A stretch of DNA of 49,818 nt from an uncultured Phascolarctobacterium sp. (GTDB lineage Bacteria > Bacillota > Negativicutes > Acidaminococcales > Acidaminococcaceae), in contig CAUDEF010000014.1 in assembly GCA_958448515.1 (NCBI GenBank), positions 1 through 49,818 on the forward strand, in the 5' to 3' direction. The stretch's first letter is position 1, and each line of letters opens with the position of its first letter. Below the pieces are notes generated by a model, which worked only from the letters and a program-made list of their open reading frames with translations, searched no databases and was not told the DNA's origin. This document shows positions 1-8,385 of this stretch, piece by piece. The position numbers and the translations under genes are program-made.

Positions 1-21
1 GGATAGAAAGCTGCCGGTTGG

Positions 22-50
22 AAAGCACCTACAAGCGTAGGTGCTTTTTT
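22..50 (+). terminator. Intrinsic terminator of the gene upstream of the window
   Basis: An 11-bp perfect stem (22-32 with 37-47, loop AAGC) runs into a T-rich tract. It closes a transcript that begins left of the window. Confidence 0.85.
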
Positions 51-120
51 CTTTTCCTTTTTCTGATATTTTTAATTAAATAATCATAAAAAAATGTTAA
101 AATATAACAACATTTACTAA

Positions 121-135
121 ATATGGTATAATATA
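121..135 (+). promoter_or_regulatory. Extended -10 promoter for the trk operon
   Basis: TATAAT at 127-132 is preceded by TG at 124-125 (TGnTATAAT, extended -10). No good -35 lies 17 bp upstream, which is typical of extended -10 promoters. The trkA start codon is about 50 bp downstream. Confidence 0.45.
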
Positions 136-179
136 TTCAACTGTTTATAATTATAATGTTCTTTCTAAGGAGATTTATT

Positions 180-1526
180 ATGCGTATTGTTGTAGCAGGT
201 GCCGGAAAGTTGGGTTATAGTATTGCACAGCTTCTGGCGGAGGATCAGTTTGATGTTGTTGTTATCGAGGCTGATCCGGAGCGTAAGGAAGTAGTGCAAA
301 ATTCTCTTGACGTTCTTGTAATTGAAGGTAGCTCGTGCAGTCCAACTACTTTCAGTGATCCGGATGTTAAGGATGCTGATGTGCTTATTGCTTGTACTGA
401 CAGCGATGAAGTTAATATGGTAACTTGTATGATGGCTAAAAAATATGGCATCAGGCATACTGTTGCCCGTATCCGTAATATTGATTATGCTATTCATGCT
501 TCCAGTATGTTAAATGAAGAAATGAGCATTGATCTTATATTAAATCCTGAAAGAATTACGGCGGCTGAAATTGACCATATTCTGATGACTCCTTCTGCGC
601 TGAACGTGGATGAATTTGCTGACGGCAAAGTACGTATGTTTGAAGCGAAAATCCGTGAGGGATCACCGTATGCAGATATTCCGCTGAAAAATCTTAATAT
701 TCCCAGAGATATTCTCGTTGCCATGCTGTTCAGAAAGCATAAGATGCTTATTCCTAATGGTGATGATTCTTTGCAGCCCGGTGATAATGTCTACTTTGTA
801 GGTAAACCGGATACTATTAAGAATTTTGAGAATAATTTCTCCAACACATATGAAAAAATAAAACGTGTACTTATTATAGGAGCCGGAAGAACAGGCAGAT
901 TTCTTGCGCCTATGCTCGAGCAGCAGGGACTTTTTGTGAAAGTTATTGAAAAGGATAAAGCTCGCTGTCAAATGCTCTCCTCCAAGCTGAAAAATGGTCT
1001 GGTGCTTTGTGGTGATGGTACCGATATCGATCTGCTTGTTGAAGAAGGTGTAGCAGAAGCGGATGTTGTTATCTGCATAACTGAGGATGATAAACTCAAT
1101 TTGTTGCTGGCACTTTTGGCTAAACATCTTGGTGCTAAAAAGACTATTGTACGTGTAGCGAGAAATGAATATATTGAGTTGATGGAAAAAGTAGGCGTTG
1201 ATGTGGTTTTATCATCACGTCTTTTAAGTGCAGGCGAAGTACTGCGCTTTGTCCGCAAGGGCGGCATTGTGTCTGTGTCTCTTTTAGAGGGTGCACAGGC
1301 AGAAGCTTTGGAAATTATTGTAGGCAAAAACAGTGCAGTTTCCGATAAGAGCCTCAGAGAGCTTGATTTGCCTAAGGAATGCTTAATTTGTGCTATTGTA
1401 CGCGGTGAAGAAGCATATATTCCTAATGGTGATACTGTACTGCTTGAAAATGACAGGATAATTTTATTTATAAAAAGTGAATTAGCTAAAAATACAGTTC
1501 CGCTTTTTGAAAGCAGGGATAATTAA
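180..1526 (+). CDS. trkA: Trk potassium uptake regulatory subunit TrkA
   Basis: Cytoplasmic gating subunit of the Trk/Ktr potassium channel; it binds NAD(H) or nucleotides and controls TrkH. The 448-residue protein has two RCK modules: Rossmann motif GAGKLG at residues 7-12 and a second, GAGRTG, near 234-239, each followed by a TrkA-C-like part. That is the usual double-RCK TrkA size. I start it at the ATG at 180 because AAGGAG at 168-173 sits 6 bp upstream; an ATG at 156 has no ribosome binding site and adds eight non-conserved residues. The stop overlaps the start of the following trkH by one base, so the two are translationally coupled. Confidence 0.93.
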   Translation: MRIVVAGAGKLGYSIAQLLAEDQFDVVVIEADPERKEVVQNSLDVLVIEGSSCSPTTFSDPDVKDADVLIACTDSDEVNMVTCMMAKKYGIRHTVARIRNIDYAIHASSMLNEEMSIDLILNPERITAAEIDHILMTPSALNVDEFADGKVRMFEAKIREGSPYADIPLKNLNIPRDILVAMLFRKHKMLIPNGDDSLQPGDNVYFVGKPDTIKNFENNFSNTYEKIKRVLIIGAGRTGRFLAPMLEQQGLFVKVIEKDKARCQMLSSKLKNGLVLCGDGTDIDLLVEEGVAEADVVICITEDDKLNLLLALLAKHLGAKKTIVRVARNEYIELMEKVGVDVVLSSRLLSAGEVLRFVRKGGIVSVSLLEGAQAEALEIIVGKNSAVSDKSLRELDLPKECLICAIVRGEEAYIPNGDTVLLENDRIILFIKSELAKNTVPLFESRDN

Positions 1527-2983
1527 TGGATTTTAAAATTGTATTGCGTTTACTTGGTAATTTAGGTTTGGCCTTTTCTGTGATTATGGCCATTCCTTTT
1601 TTATCATCACTTTTTGTTGACAGAGAAAATTGTATAGTTTTTGCTTCTACTTTGTGTATTACGTTGATTTTATCCAAAGTTTTTCTTTATTTTGGATCTA
1701 AGAAAAATCAGCAGCGACTACGCCTCAGAGAAGCCATTGCCGTAGTTGGCTGCGGATGGCTGATGGTATGTTTTCTAGGTGCCATTCCTTATTATTTCAG
1801 TGGTGATCTGGATCTAGTTTCGTCTGTTTTTGAAAGTGTGTCCGGTTTTACAACAACAGGTGTAACTACGGCGGATTCTTTTGACGAATTTTCTCTGAGC
1901 GTTCTGGTTTGGAGAAGTTTAACTCACTGGTGCGGCGGCATTGGCGTTATTATGCTTTTTATAATCATCATGCCGCAGATGAACAGTGGTACCAGCTATC
2001 TTTTTAACGCTGAGCTTCCCGGAGCTGTTGCGGAAAGAACTTTACCGCGCATAAAAGAGTCTGCTATGATGATTGTATTTATATATGTAGCATTGACTTT
2101 ACTGGAGATTTTGTTGCTGATTATTGCGGGAGTACCTTTTTTTCAGGCGGTAAACCTTGCGTTGGCAACTATGGCTACGGGCGGTTTTTCCTATTTTCAT
2201 GACAGTTTGATTTCTTTTGACTCAGTTTTCGTTGAGATTATTGCTATCGTTTTCATGTTAATTTCCAGTATGAATTTTTCTTTGTATTATAAAATATGGC
2301 GCGGCGACTGGACCGCCTTTAAAGATGATACAGAACATAGATATTATCTGGCAATGCTTGCCGGTGCAGCTGTTTTGATTATTACCAATCTTAGCTGGAC
2401 AGGTTATATGAGCTTGCCTGACAGTATACGTCACGGTATTTTTCAGGCTATTTCCATTGGCAGTACTACGGGTTTTGCTTCTGATGACTTTAATAAATGG
2501 CCGGAATTCAGCAGATATGTATTATTTTTGCTGATGTTTGTTGGTGGCTGCAGTGGCTCTACTGCAGGCGGTATTAAAATATCCCGTATAGTTATTTTGC
2601 TTAAAGCAAGCTGGGCTGAGCTTTTGCGAACACTGCATCCAAGAATTGTTTATTCCATAAAAATGGGCAATCGTGTTATTGAGCCTGAAATTGTAGGCAA
2701 TATTACCAGATTTTTCTTTTTGTATATTCTTGTTTTTATGGTTTTGACTATCCTGATATCCATGACAGGACTGTCTATTATGGATTCGATGGGTCTTATT
2801 GCTGCCTGTATGAGCAGTGTAGGCCCGGCATTTGGTATAGTTGGGCCAACGGCTACCTACGGAGATATTTCTACTTTTGGTAAGATTATCAGTATTTGTG
2901 CCATGCTTTTAGGACGTTTGGAGATATTTACACTCCTGATTATCCTGCGCCCTGATTTCTGGCGTGATAAACAAAACTGGTAA
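1526..2983 (+). CDS. trkH: Trk potassium uptake channel subunit TrkH (copy 1)
   Basis: Integral membrane potassium-translocating subunit of the SKT superfamily. The 485-residue length matches TrkH. Selectivity-filter loops are recognisable: TTTG at residues 109-112, then an ATGGFS loop, an STTGFAS loop and a final SVGPAFG loop, each supplying the conserved glycine. A positive C-terminal tail (RPDFWRDKQNW) is typical. It starts inside the stop codon of trkA and is followed 17 bp later by a second trkH, so all three are probably one operon. The two TrkH copies are clearly homologous but diverged, so they probably differ in affinity or ion coupling rather than being a recent duplication; that last point is inference. 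Confidence 0.93.
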   Translation: MDFKIVLRLLGNLGLAFSVIMAIPFLSSLFVDRENCIVFASTLCITLILSKVFLYFGSKKNQQRLRLREAIAVVGCGWLMVCFLGAIPYYFSGDLDLVSSVFESVSGFTTTGVTTADSFDEFSLSVLVWRSLTHWCGGIGVIMLFIIIMPQMNSGTSYLFNAELPGAVAERTLPRIKESAMMIVFIYVALTLLEILLLIIAGVPFFQAVNLALATMATGGFSYFHDSLISFDSVFVEIIAIVFMLISSMNFSLYYKIWRGDWTAFKDDTEHRYYLAMLAGAAVLIITNLSWTGYMSLPDSIRHGIFQAISIGSTTGFASDDFNKWPEFSRYVLFLLMFVGGCSGSTAGGIKISRIVILLKASWAELLRTLHPRIVYSIKMGNRVIEPEIVGNITRFFFLYILVFMVLTILISMTGLSIMDSMGLIAACMSSVGPAFGIVGPTATYGDISTFGKIISICAMLLGRLEIFTLLIILRPDFWRDKQNW

Positions 2984-3000
2984 TCTGCAGGAGGCATATT

Positions 3001-4458
3001 TTGAATACAAAAATTATATTGTATCTGCTGGGCAGGCTGTGTCTGACAATTGCCGTAGTTATGTTTGTTCCTGCAGCAGTAGCAATCTACTACAATGAAG
3101 AATGCTTTGCTGATTTTCTGATGACCATGGCGATTTCAGCTTATCTTGCTTTTTTAAGTGACCAATATGCCTGGGATGCAGATAAAAAGGATATTTCGGT
3201 GCGCGAGGGAATTGGTACTGTATTTTTCGCATGGATGCTGACAGCAATACTTGCGGCTCTGCCTTTTGTTTTCGCCGGTATTTTAGATCCTGTTTCAGCT
3301 TTTTTTGAAAGTATGTCAGGACTTACTACAACCGGTGCCACGGCTATAGCCGACTTAAATGACGTGCCAAAGTCTATTTTATTCTGGCGCAGTTTAACGC
3401 ACTGGATTGGCGGCATAGGTATTATCGTACTGTTCGTAGCTTTATTGCCTCAAATTGCCGGCGGGGCTGTGTATCTTTTTAATGCAGAGGTATCTGGTTT
3501 TTCCAACAGCCGCATTTTGCCAAGAATCCGTTCCACAGCTATAGCTTTGTTTTATATATACCTGCTTTTGACCATTATTTTAACTGGTATTCTTGTTATG
3601 CTGGGAATGTCTGAATTTGATGCAGTAAATCATTCTTTTTCTGCAATAGCGACAGGCGGATTTTCAACGTATAACGAAAGTATCGGTCATTTTGACAGTG
3701 TTGCCATAGAAGTTGTTACAGGTATTTTTATTATTTTAGCAGGGGGCAACTTTGCTTTGTATTATCACGTTACACAATCAGGCATAAGAGTTTTATGGCG
3801 TGATTTGGAATTTAGAGTGTATGTTTCTGTTGCGGCGATTATTACTTTATTAATAACAGCTAATATAGTTTACGTGAATGGCTTCAGTATTTCTGAAGGG
3901 TTGCGTCATGCATTCTTTCAGACAGCATCTTTTGCCTCAACAACAGGATATGTATCATATAATTATGATGAATGGCCGTCTTTTTCCAAGCTGCTGCTGG
4001 CAATAATGTTTTTTACCGGCGGCTGCGCAGGATCAACTGCCGGCGGCATAAAAATTTGCAGATTTATTGTGCTTATTAAAACTGTTATGGCAGAACTGAG
4101 ACGAACCTTGCATCCGCAAATGCTGCTTACTGTTTATTATGATAAAAGGATTCTGCCTATTTCAACGATAGTTAATATAAGCAGATTCTTTTTCATGTAT
4201 ATTCTGGTGGTAGTTGTGTTATCTTTTGCGCTTTCTGCTACCGGATTACCCATGGAAGAGTCTATCTTTGGAGTTGCTTCCTGTATAAGCAGTGTGGGAC
4301 CTGGTTTTGGTTCAATAGGAGCTATAGGAAATTATGCATATGTAGCGCCTTTTGGGAAAATTGTATTGAGTCTTGCCATGCTGCTGGGCAGACTGGAAAT
4401 TTTTACAGTGCTGGCTTTGCTGCGCAGTGAATATTGGCGTTCAAGTAAACGCTGGTAA
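3001..4458 (+). CDS. trkH: Trk potassium uptake channel subunit TrkH (copy 2)
   Basis: Second TrkH in tandem, also exactly 485 residues, with the same four filter loops (TTTG at residues 109-112, ATGGFS, STTGYVS, SVGPGFG). It starts at TTG 3001, supported by AGGAGG at 2989-2994 with a 6-bp gap; no ATG in frame lies nearby. The use of TTG may lower its expression relative to copy 1. It shares the single upstream trkA, so one regulatory subunit probably serves two channels. The operon ends at the terminator that follows. Confidence 0.92.
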   Translation: MNTKIILYLLGRLCLTIAVVMFVPAAVAIYYNEECFADFLMTMAISAYLAFLSDQYAWDADKKDISVREGIGTVFFAWMLTAILAALPFVFAGILDPVSAFFESMSGLTTTGATAIADLNDVPKSILFWRSLTHWIGGIGIIVLFVALLPQIAGGAVYLFNAEVSGFSNSRILPRIRSTAIALFYIYLLLTIILTGILVMLGMSEFDAVNHSFSAIATGGFSTYNESIGHFDSVAIEVVTGIFIILAGGNFALYYHVTQSGIRVLWRDLEFRVYVSVAAIITLLITANIVYVNGFSISEGLRHAFFQTASFASTTGYVSYNYDEWPSFSKLLLAIMFFTGGCAGSTAGGIKICRFIVLIKTVMAELRRTLHPQMLLTVYYDKRILPISTIVNISRFFFMYILVVVVLSFALSATGLPMEESIFGVASCISSVGPGFGSIGAIGNYAYVAPFGKIVLSLAMLLGRLEIFTVLALLRSEYWRSSKRW

Positions 4459-4487
4459 TTTAAAATGTAAGATAGTTTACACTACAT

Positions 4488-4530
4488 AGAAGAAGAACAT
4501 TTTTTGCAATGTTCTTCTTTTTTTTTTTCG
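4488..4530 (+). terminator. Terminator of the trkA-trkH-trkH operon
   Basis: Stem of about 11 bp (around 4491-4501 with 4509-4519) followed by a run of more than ten T. It lies between trkH and the first larA-like gene. Confidence 0.85.
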
Positions 4531-4574
4531 AAAAAAGTTGTAGAATTGTAGTATATTTATTCTGGAGGATAATG

Positions 4575-5873
4575 ATGAAAAAATTTGTACTTCCCATAGG
4601 TGAAAGAGAAGAAAGTGTTTTTTTGCCTGAGGATAAGATTTTATATGATATACATGGCAACAAAGCTTCTGAGCAGGAGAATATTGCTGAGGAAGCATTA
4701 AAAGCCATAAGAAATCCTATTGACAGCAAGCCTTTGCAGGAGATTGTTGCTGCAGGTGACAGAGTTGCTGTTGTAGTAAGCGATATTACTCGTATGGTTG
4801 GTACCGCTGAGTTTTTGCCTGTTATAATTAATGAATTGAATGCTGTCGGAATAAAGGATGAAAATATTACCATTGTTATTGCAACCGGCACTCATCGTGG
4901 TCATACGCCGGAAGAGGATATTATTGTTTGCGGCAAAGAGATTGCCGGAAGAATAAAAATTCATCAACATGATTGCAAAGACAAAGAAAATCTGGTGGAT
5001 TTGGGTGTAACAAGCCGTGGAACACCGATTTTAATAAACAGATATGTGGCTGAAGCTGATAAAGTTATTATTACCGGTTCTGTGAGCCTGCATCCCATGG
5101 CTGGGTTTGGCGGAGGACGCAAGGCTGTTATGCCCGGTGTTTCAGGCTATGAGACAATAATGCATAATCATGCTATGGCTTTGGCTGATAATGTTGGCGA
5201 AGGCTGCAATCCTGCCTGTGAAACAAGTCTTCTGAAGAATAATCCTTTGCATGAAGATATGGTGGAAGTATGCGCTAAATTGGCACCGGCATTTTTACTG
5301 AATACTGTTTTTACTCCTGACGGAAAGCTTCATGAAGTTGTAGCCGGCCACTGGCTTACTGCGTGGGAAAAAGGATGCAGAGATTTGCTGACTATGGCAG
5401 GTGTGCCTATTAAAGAGCAGGCAGATGTGGTTTTTGCGTCTGCGGGTGGTTTTCCTAAAGATATGAATTTATATCAGAGCTGTAAAAGTCATATGAATGC
5501 TGTTTTTGCCGTTAAAAAAGGCGGTATTTTGATCTTGACTCTTGATTGTCCTGATATTAAAGAACCGGCAATATTTACCGACTGGTTTGCGAAAAATGAT
5601 ATTCTGCAGTTTGAAAAGGATGTCAGAGCTAATTTCTCCATTCCGGCGTTTGTAGCTTTTAAAACCAGATGTATTGTTAATTCTTTAACTACATATCTTG
5701 TAACACGTCCGGAAAATTTTGAATTTGTAAGAAAAACAGGACAGATTCCCGTAGCAAGCCTTGAGAAAGCATGGAGCCTGGCTCAGAAGAAATTGCAGGA
5801 GCAGGGCAAAGATGACTATAAAATTACTATAATGAGTCATGCGCCTGCTACCTTGCCGATATTGGAACAATAA
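4575..5873 (+). CDS. LarA-family nickel-pincer racemase/epimerase (copy 1)
   Basis: Member of the lactate racemase LarA family, which interconverts stereoisomers of 2-hydroxyacids using the nickel-pincer (NPN) cofactor bound to a lysine. In this 432-residue protein all key residues are visible: His107 (GTHRGH), His173, Lys183 (GGGRK) and the nickel-binding His199 (HNHA), each one less than the L. plantarum numbers 108, 174, 184 and 200. Arg73 and the Gln301/Lys304 pair also match. The start is ATG 4575 (GGAGG at 4564-4568, 6-bp gap); ATG 4572 is possible. Substrate cannot be read off: the family includes lactate, malate, phenyllactate and other racemases. Cofactor genes larB/larC/larE are not in the window. 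It forms an operon with the next gene. Confidence 0.85.
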   Translation: MKKFVLPIGEREESVFLPEDKILYDIHGNKASEQENIAEEALKAIRNPIDSKPLQEIVAAGDRVAVVVSDITRMVGTAEFLPVIINELNAVGIKDENITIVIATGTHRGHTPEEDIIVCGKEIAGRIKIHQHDCKDKENLVDLGVTSRGTPILINRYVAEADKVIITGSVSLHPMAGFGGGRKAVMPGVSGYETIMHNHAMALADNVGEGCNPACETSLLKNNPLHEDMVEVCAKLAPAFLLNTVFTPDGKLHEVVAGHWLTAWEKGCRDLLTMAGVPIKEQADVVFASAGGFPKDMNLYQSCKSHMNAVFAVKKGGILILTLDCPDIKEPAIFTDWFAKNDILQFEKDVRANFSIPAFVAFKTRCIVNSLTTYLVTRPENFEFVRKTGQIPVASLEKAWSLAQKKLQEQGKDDYKITIMSHAPATLPILEQ

Positions 5874-5885
5874 GGACTGGTTTAA

Positions 5886-7196
5886 ATGGCATTAAAAGAA
5901 TATACAGTAAAATATGGAAAAACAACTCAATCTGTAACGCTTGAAGAAAGCAGTGTAATACAGATACTGGAAAGTGATTTTACAAGTTCTGTGACCGATG
6001 TAAGAGAAGCTGTATTTGCGGCTATCAGAAATCCTGTGGGCTGCAAACCGCTGAAGGATACTATTCACAAGGGTGACAGCGTGTGCATTTTGGTAAGTGA
6101 TATTACAAGAGCATGGACTAAAACTTGTGAGTATTTGCCTCCGGTAATTGAGGAACTTAATAATAACGGTATTCCTGACGAAGATATATTTGTTATTGTT
6201 GCAACAGGCACTCATCGAAACAACTCCGAAGAGGAAATAAAGGTTATTTTAGGTGAGAATCTGGCAGGAAGATTAAAAGTATATGCGCATGATGCATTTT
6301 CTAAAGAAGATAATGTTTTCATGGGTACTACCAAAAGAGGAACACCGGTATATCTTGATAAACGAGCTGTAAATGCAGATAAGGTTATTTTGACAGGCGG
6401 TATTACTCCACATCTGTTTGCCGGTTTTGGCGGCGGCAGAAAAAGTGTTATGCCTGGCATTTCCGGTGTAGAAACAATTAATCATAATCACGTACTGGCT
6501 TTGACTGATGAAAAGGGCGGAGGAATTAATCCTGAAACCTGTCTGGCTAAGATTGAAGGAAACAGAGTTAGCGAAGACATGTGCGATGTATGCGCGTTTT
6601 TAAATCCGTGTTTTCTGATTAACTCTATCATGGATTCTGATGGCAATTTTGCGGCTATTGTGGCAGGACACTGGTATGATGCCTGGTATGCCGGAACACA
6701 GTTTGTAATGAAACAGCAGGGCGTGCAGGCTCAGGGCAAAAGTGATATTGTCATTACTTCCGGCGGCGGTTATCCTATGGATATGAATCTGTATCAGGGA
6801 ATGAAATCTTTTGTACCTGCAGAGATGGTATTGAAAGATAACGGCGTTTTGATTGCCGTATTGGAATGTGAAGATATTGCCGAACCGCCTGTATTTTTTG
6901 ACTGCTTTAAATATGATGACCTGAAGGTTATGGAGCAGGACGTAAGAGATCATTTCAGTATACCTTTTTATGTAGCTTTTTATGTGTGCTGTGTTGCTAA
7001 AAAATATACAGTAATACTGGTTACCAAAGAAGAAAATTTTGCTGAAGTGCGTAAAACAGGCGCCGTACCGGTAGCATCTTTACCGGAGGCAGTTAAACTG
7101 GCTGAAAGCGTTATGAAGCAGCAGGGGAGAGAAAACTGTACCTATAGTATTATTCCGTATGGTTTTACCACAATACCCTTATTTGCTGATAAATAA
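5886..7196 (+). CDS. LarA-family nickel-pincer racemase/epimerase (copy 2)
   Basis: Second LarA homologue, 436 residues, 12 bp after the first. The catalytic set is intact: Arg75, His110, His176, Lys186 (cofactor lysine) and His202 (nickel ligand), plus the NLYQ/K substrate motif. It differs from copy 1 across the substrate region; for example the DWF near residue 337 of copy 1 is DCF here. The two copies therefore probably act on different 2-hydroxyacids or have become two isozymes. The ribosome binding site is weak (AAGGA at 5872-5876), suggesting partial dependence on coupling with copy 1. The dehydrogenase downstream acts on 2-hydroxyacids, which supports a common pathway. Confidence 0.83.
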   Translation: MALKEYTVKYGKTTQSVTLEESSVIQILESDFTSSVTDVREAVFAAIRNPVGCKPLKDTIHKGDSVCILVSDITRAWTKTCEYLPPVIEELNNNGIPDEDIFVIVATGTHRNNSEEEIKVILGENLAGRLKVYAHDAFSKEDNVFMGTTKRGTPVYLDKRAVNADKVILTGGITPHLFAGFGGGRKSVMPGISGVETINHNHVLALTDEKGGGINPETCLAKIEGNRVSEDMCDVCAFLNPCFLINSIMDSDGNFAAIVAGHWYDAWYAGTQFVMKQQGVQAQGKSDIVITSGGGYPMDMNLYQGMKSFVPAEMVLKDNGVLIAVLECEDIAEPPVFFDCFKYDDLKVMEQDVRDHFSIPFYVAFYVCCVAKKYTVILVTKEENFAEVRKTGAVPVASLPEAVKLAESVMKQQGRENCTYSIIPYGFTTIPLFADK

Positions 7197-7218
7197 TACA
7201 TGACTATGGTGTTTTAAT

Positions 7219-7284
7219 AGGAGGGGAGTCTGCTGCGGCATCATAGCATAGATAAAGAAAAACAGAGCGGCAGAAGTAGAATTT
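7219..7284 (+). promoter_or_regulatory. Leader of the dehydrogenase gene with a distant Shine-Dalgarno and bridging hairpin
   Basis: A near-perfect AGGAGGGG (7219-7226) has no start codon within reach, while the ATG at 7285 has no good ribosome binding site of its own. An 8-bp stem (7229-7236 with 7267-7274, one G-T pair) can loop out the intervening bases and bring the two within about 12 nt. Function is inferred from geometry only. Confidence 0.4.
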
Positions 7285-8250
7285 ATGAATTACAAAACAA
7301 GAAAAGTTGCTGTTTTAGGTGTAGGTCACGTTGGTGCGCATTGTGCGTACAGTCTGGCAATTCAGGGTATTGTTGATGAACTGGTGCTTATCGACAAAAA
7401 TGAACAAAAAGCTATCAGCGAATGCCAGGATTTAAGAGATGCTGTTCTGTACATGCCTCATAATGTAAAAGTGAAAGTTGGCAGCTTTGCAGATCTGGCA
7501 GACTGCGATGTTATCGTTAACTCCATTGGCAAAATCAGCCTTTTGACCACCGGTGATCGTAATGACGAACTTAATTTCACTGTTTCTCAGGTTAAAAGCT
7601 ATATGGATGAAGTTAAAAACAGCGGCTTTGATGGTGTAATTATTAATATCACCAACCCCTGCGATGTTGTAACTGATTTGATTGCTAAAATGAGCGGACT
7701 GCCTGAAGGCAGAGTATTTGGTACCGGTACCGGTCTTGATACATCCAGACTTGTATCTCAGCTCTCTCTGCAAACCGGCATTGATCCTCAGTCCATCAGC
7801 GCATATATGATTGGTGAACATGGTGCTTCTCAGATTGCAGCATGGTCCTGTGTAAACTTTGGCGGTACTCCCCTTGATGTACTGGCTAAAGTTGATGAAA
7901 AATTTGTTTTTGACAGAGATGATCTGCAGAAAAAAGCAATTGCCGGCGGCTGGGTAACTTACCAGGGTAAACAATGCACTGAATACGGCATTTGCTCCAC
8001 TTTAGCACGTATGGTACAGGCTGTTTTGGCTGATGAAAAACATATCATGCCTGCAAGTGCTAAACTCAACGGTGAATATGGCGAAAAAGACGTATTTGTT
8101 GGTGTTCCCTGCCTGATTGGCAAAAACGGTATCGAAAAAGTTATTGAATTACCGTTGACTGACCACGAAAAAGAACTTTTCCATAATTGCTGTGAAGACG
8201 TACGCAAAAATATTCAAAAAGCAGAAAGCGTAGCTCCTGCTCAGGATTAA
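7285..8250 (+). CDS. L-2-hydroxyacid dehydrogenase (L-2-hydroxyisocaproate dehydrogenase type)
   Basis: NAD-dependent enzyme of the lactate/malate dehydrogenase superfamily, interconverting an L-2-hydroxyacid and its 2-oxoacid. The 321-residue protein has the Rossmann motif GVGHVG at 12-17, NPCDVVT at 124-130, GTGTGLDTSR with Arg155, and GEHG with catalytic His179. The substrate loop (TGDRNDELNFT, Arg92) matches the L-2-hydroxyisocaproate dehydrogenases of lactic acid bacteria rather than the GQKPGETR loop of true L-lactate dehydrogenase, so a branched or bulky 2-hydroxyacid is more likely than lactate. It follows the two LarA homologues: racemase plus L-specific dehydrogenase would allow use of both enantiomers. 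Confidence 0.85.
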   Translation: MNYKTRKVAVLGVGHVGAHCAYSLAIQGIVDELVLIDKNEQKAISECQDLRDAVLYMPHNVKVKVGSFADLADCDVIVNSIGKISLLTTGDRNDELNFTVSQVKSYMDEVKNSGFDGVIINITNPCDVVTDLIAKMSGLPEGRVFGTGTGLDTSRLVSQLSLQTGIDPQSISAYMIGEHGASQIAAWSCVNFGGTPLDVLAKVDEKFVFDRDDLQKKAIAGGWVTYQGKQCTEYGICSTLARMVQAVLADEKHIMPASAKLNGEYGEKDVFVGVPCLIGKNGIEKVIELPLTDHEKELFHNCCEDVRKNIQKAESVAPAQD

Positions 8251-8263
8251 TCTCAGAAATTAT

Positions 8264-8310
8264 AAAACTGCACCTTGTGACGGTAAACGTTGCAGGGTGC
8301 AGTTTTTATT
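8264..8310 (+). terminator. Terminator after the 2-hydroxyacid dehydrogenase
   Basis: A hairpin with AACTGCACC pairing with GGTGCAGTT, an inner GACG/CGT extension, and a following T run (8303-8310). Confidence 0.8.
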
Positions 8311-8337
8311 TGCTTATATTTTAAATTATGTTATAAT
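8310..8337 (+). promoter_or_regulatory. Promoter of the NhaC-family antiporter gene
   Basis: TTGCTT at 8310-8315 and TATAAT at 8332-8337 with a 16-bp spacer, directly after the previous terminator. Confidence 0.55.
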
Positions 8338-8385
8338 AATGAAATTGAAAAATCAGAAAATTTAAAGAATGAAAGTAGGTAATTT

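Noticed and set aside
7285..8250. True L-lactate dehydrogenase or malate dehydrogenase
   Set aside because: The substrate loop TGDRNDELNFT matches hydroxyisocaproate dehydrogenases and lacks the GQKPGETR loop of L-LDH.
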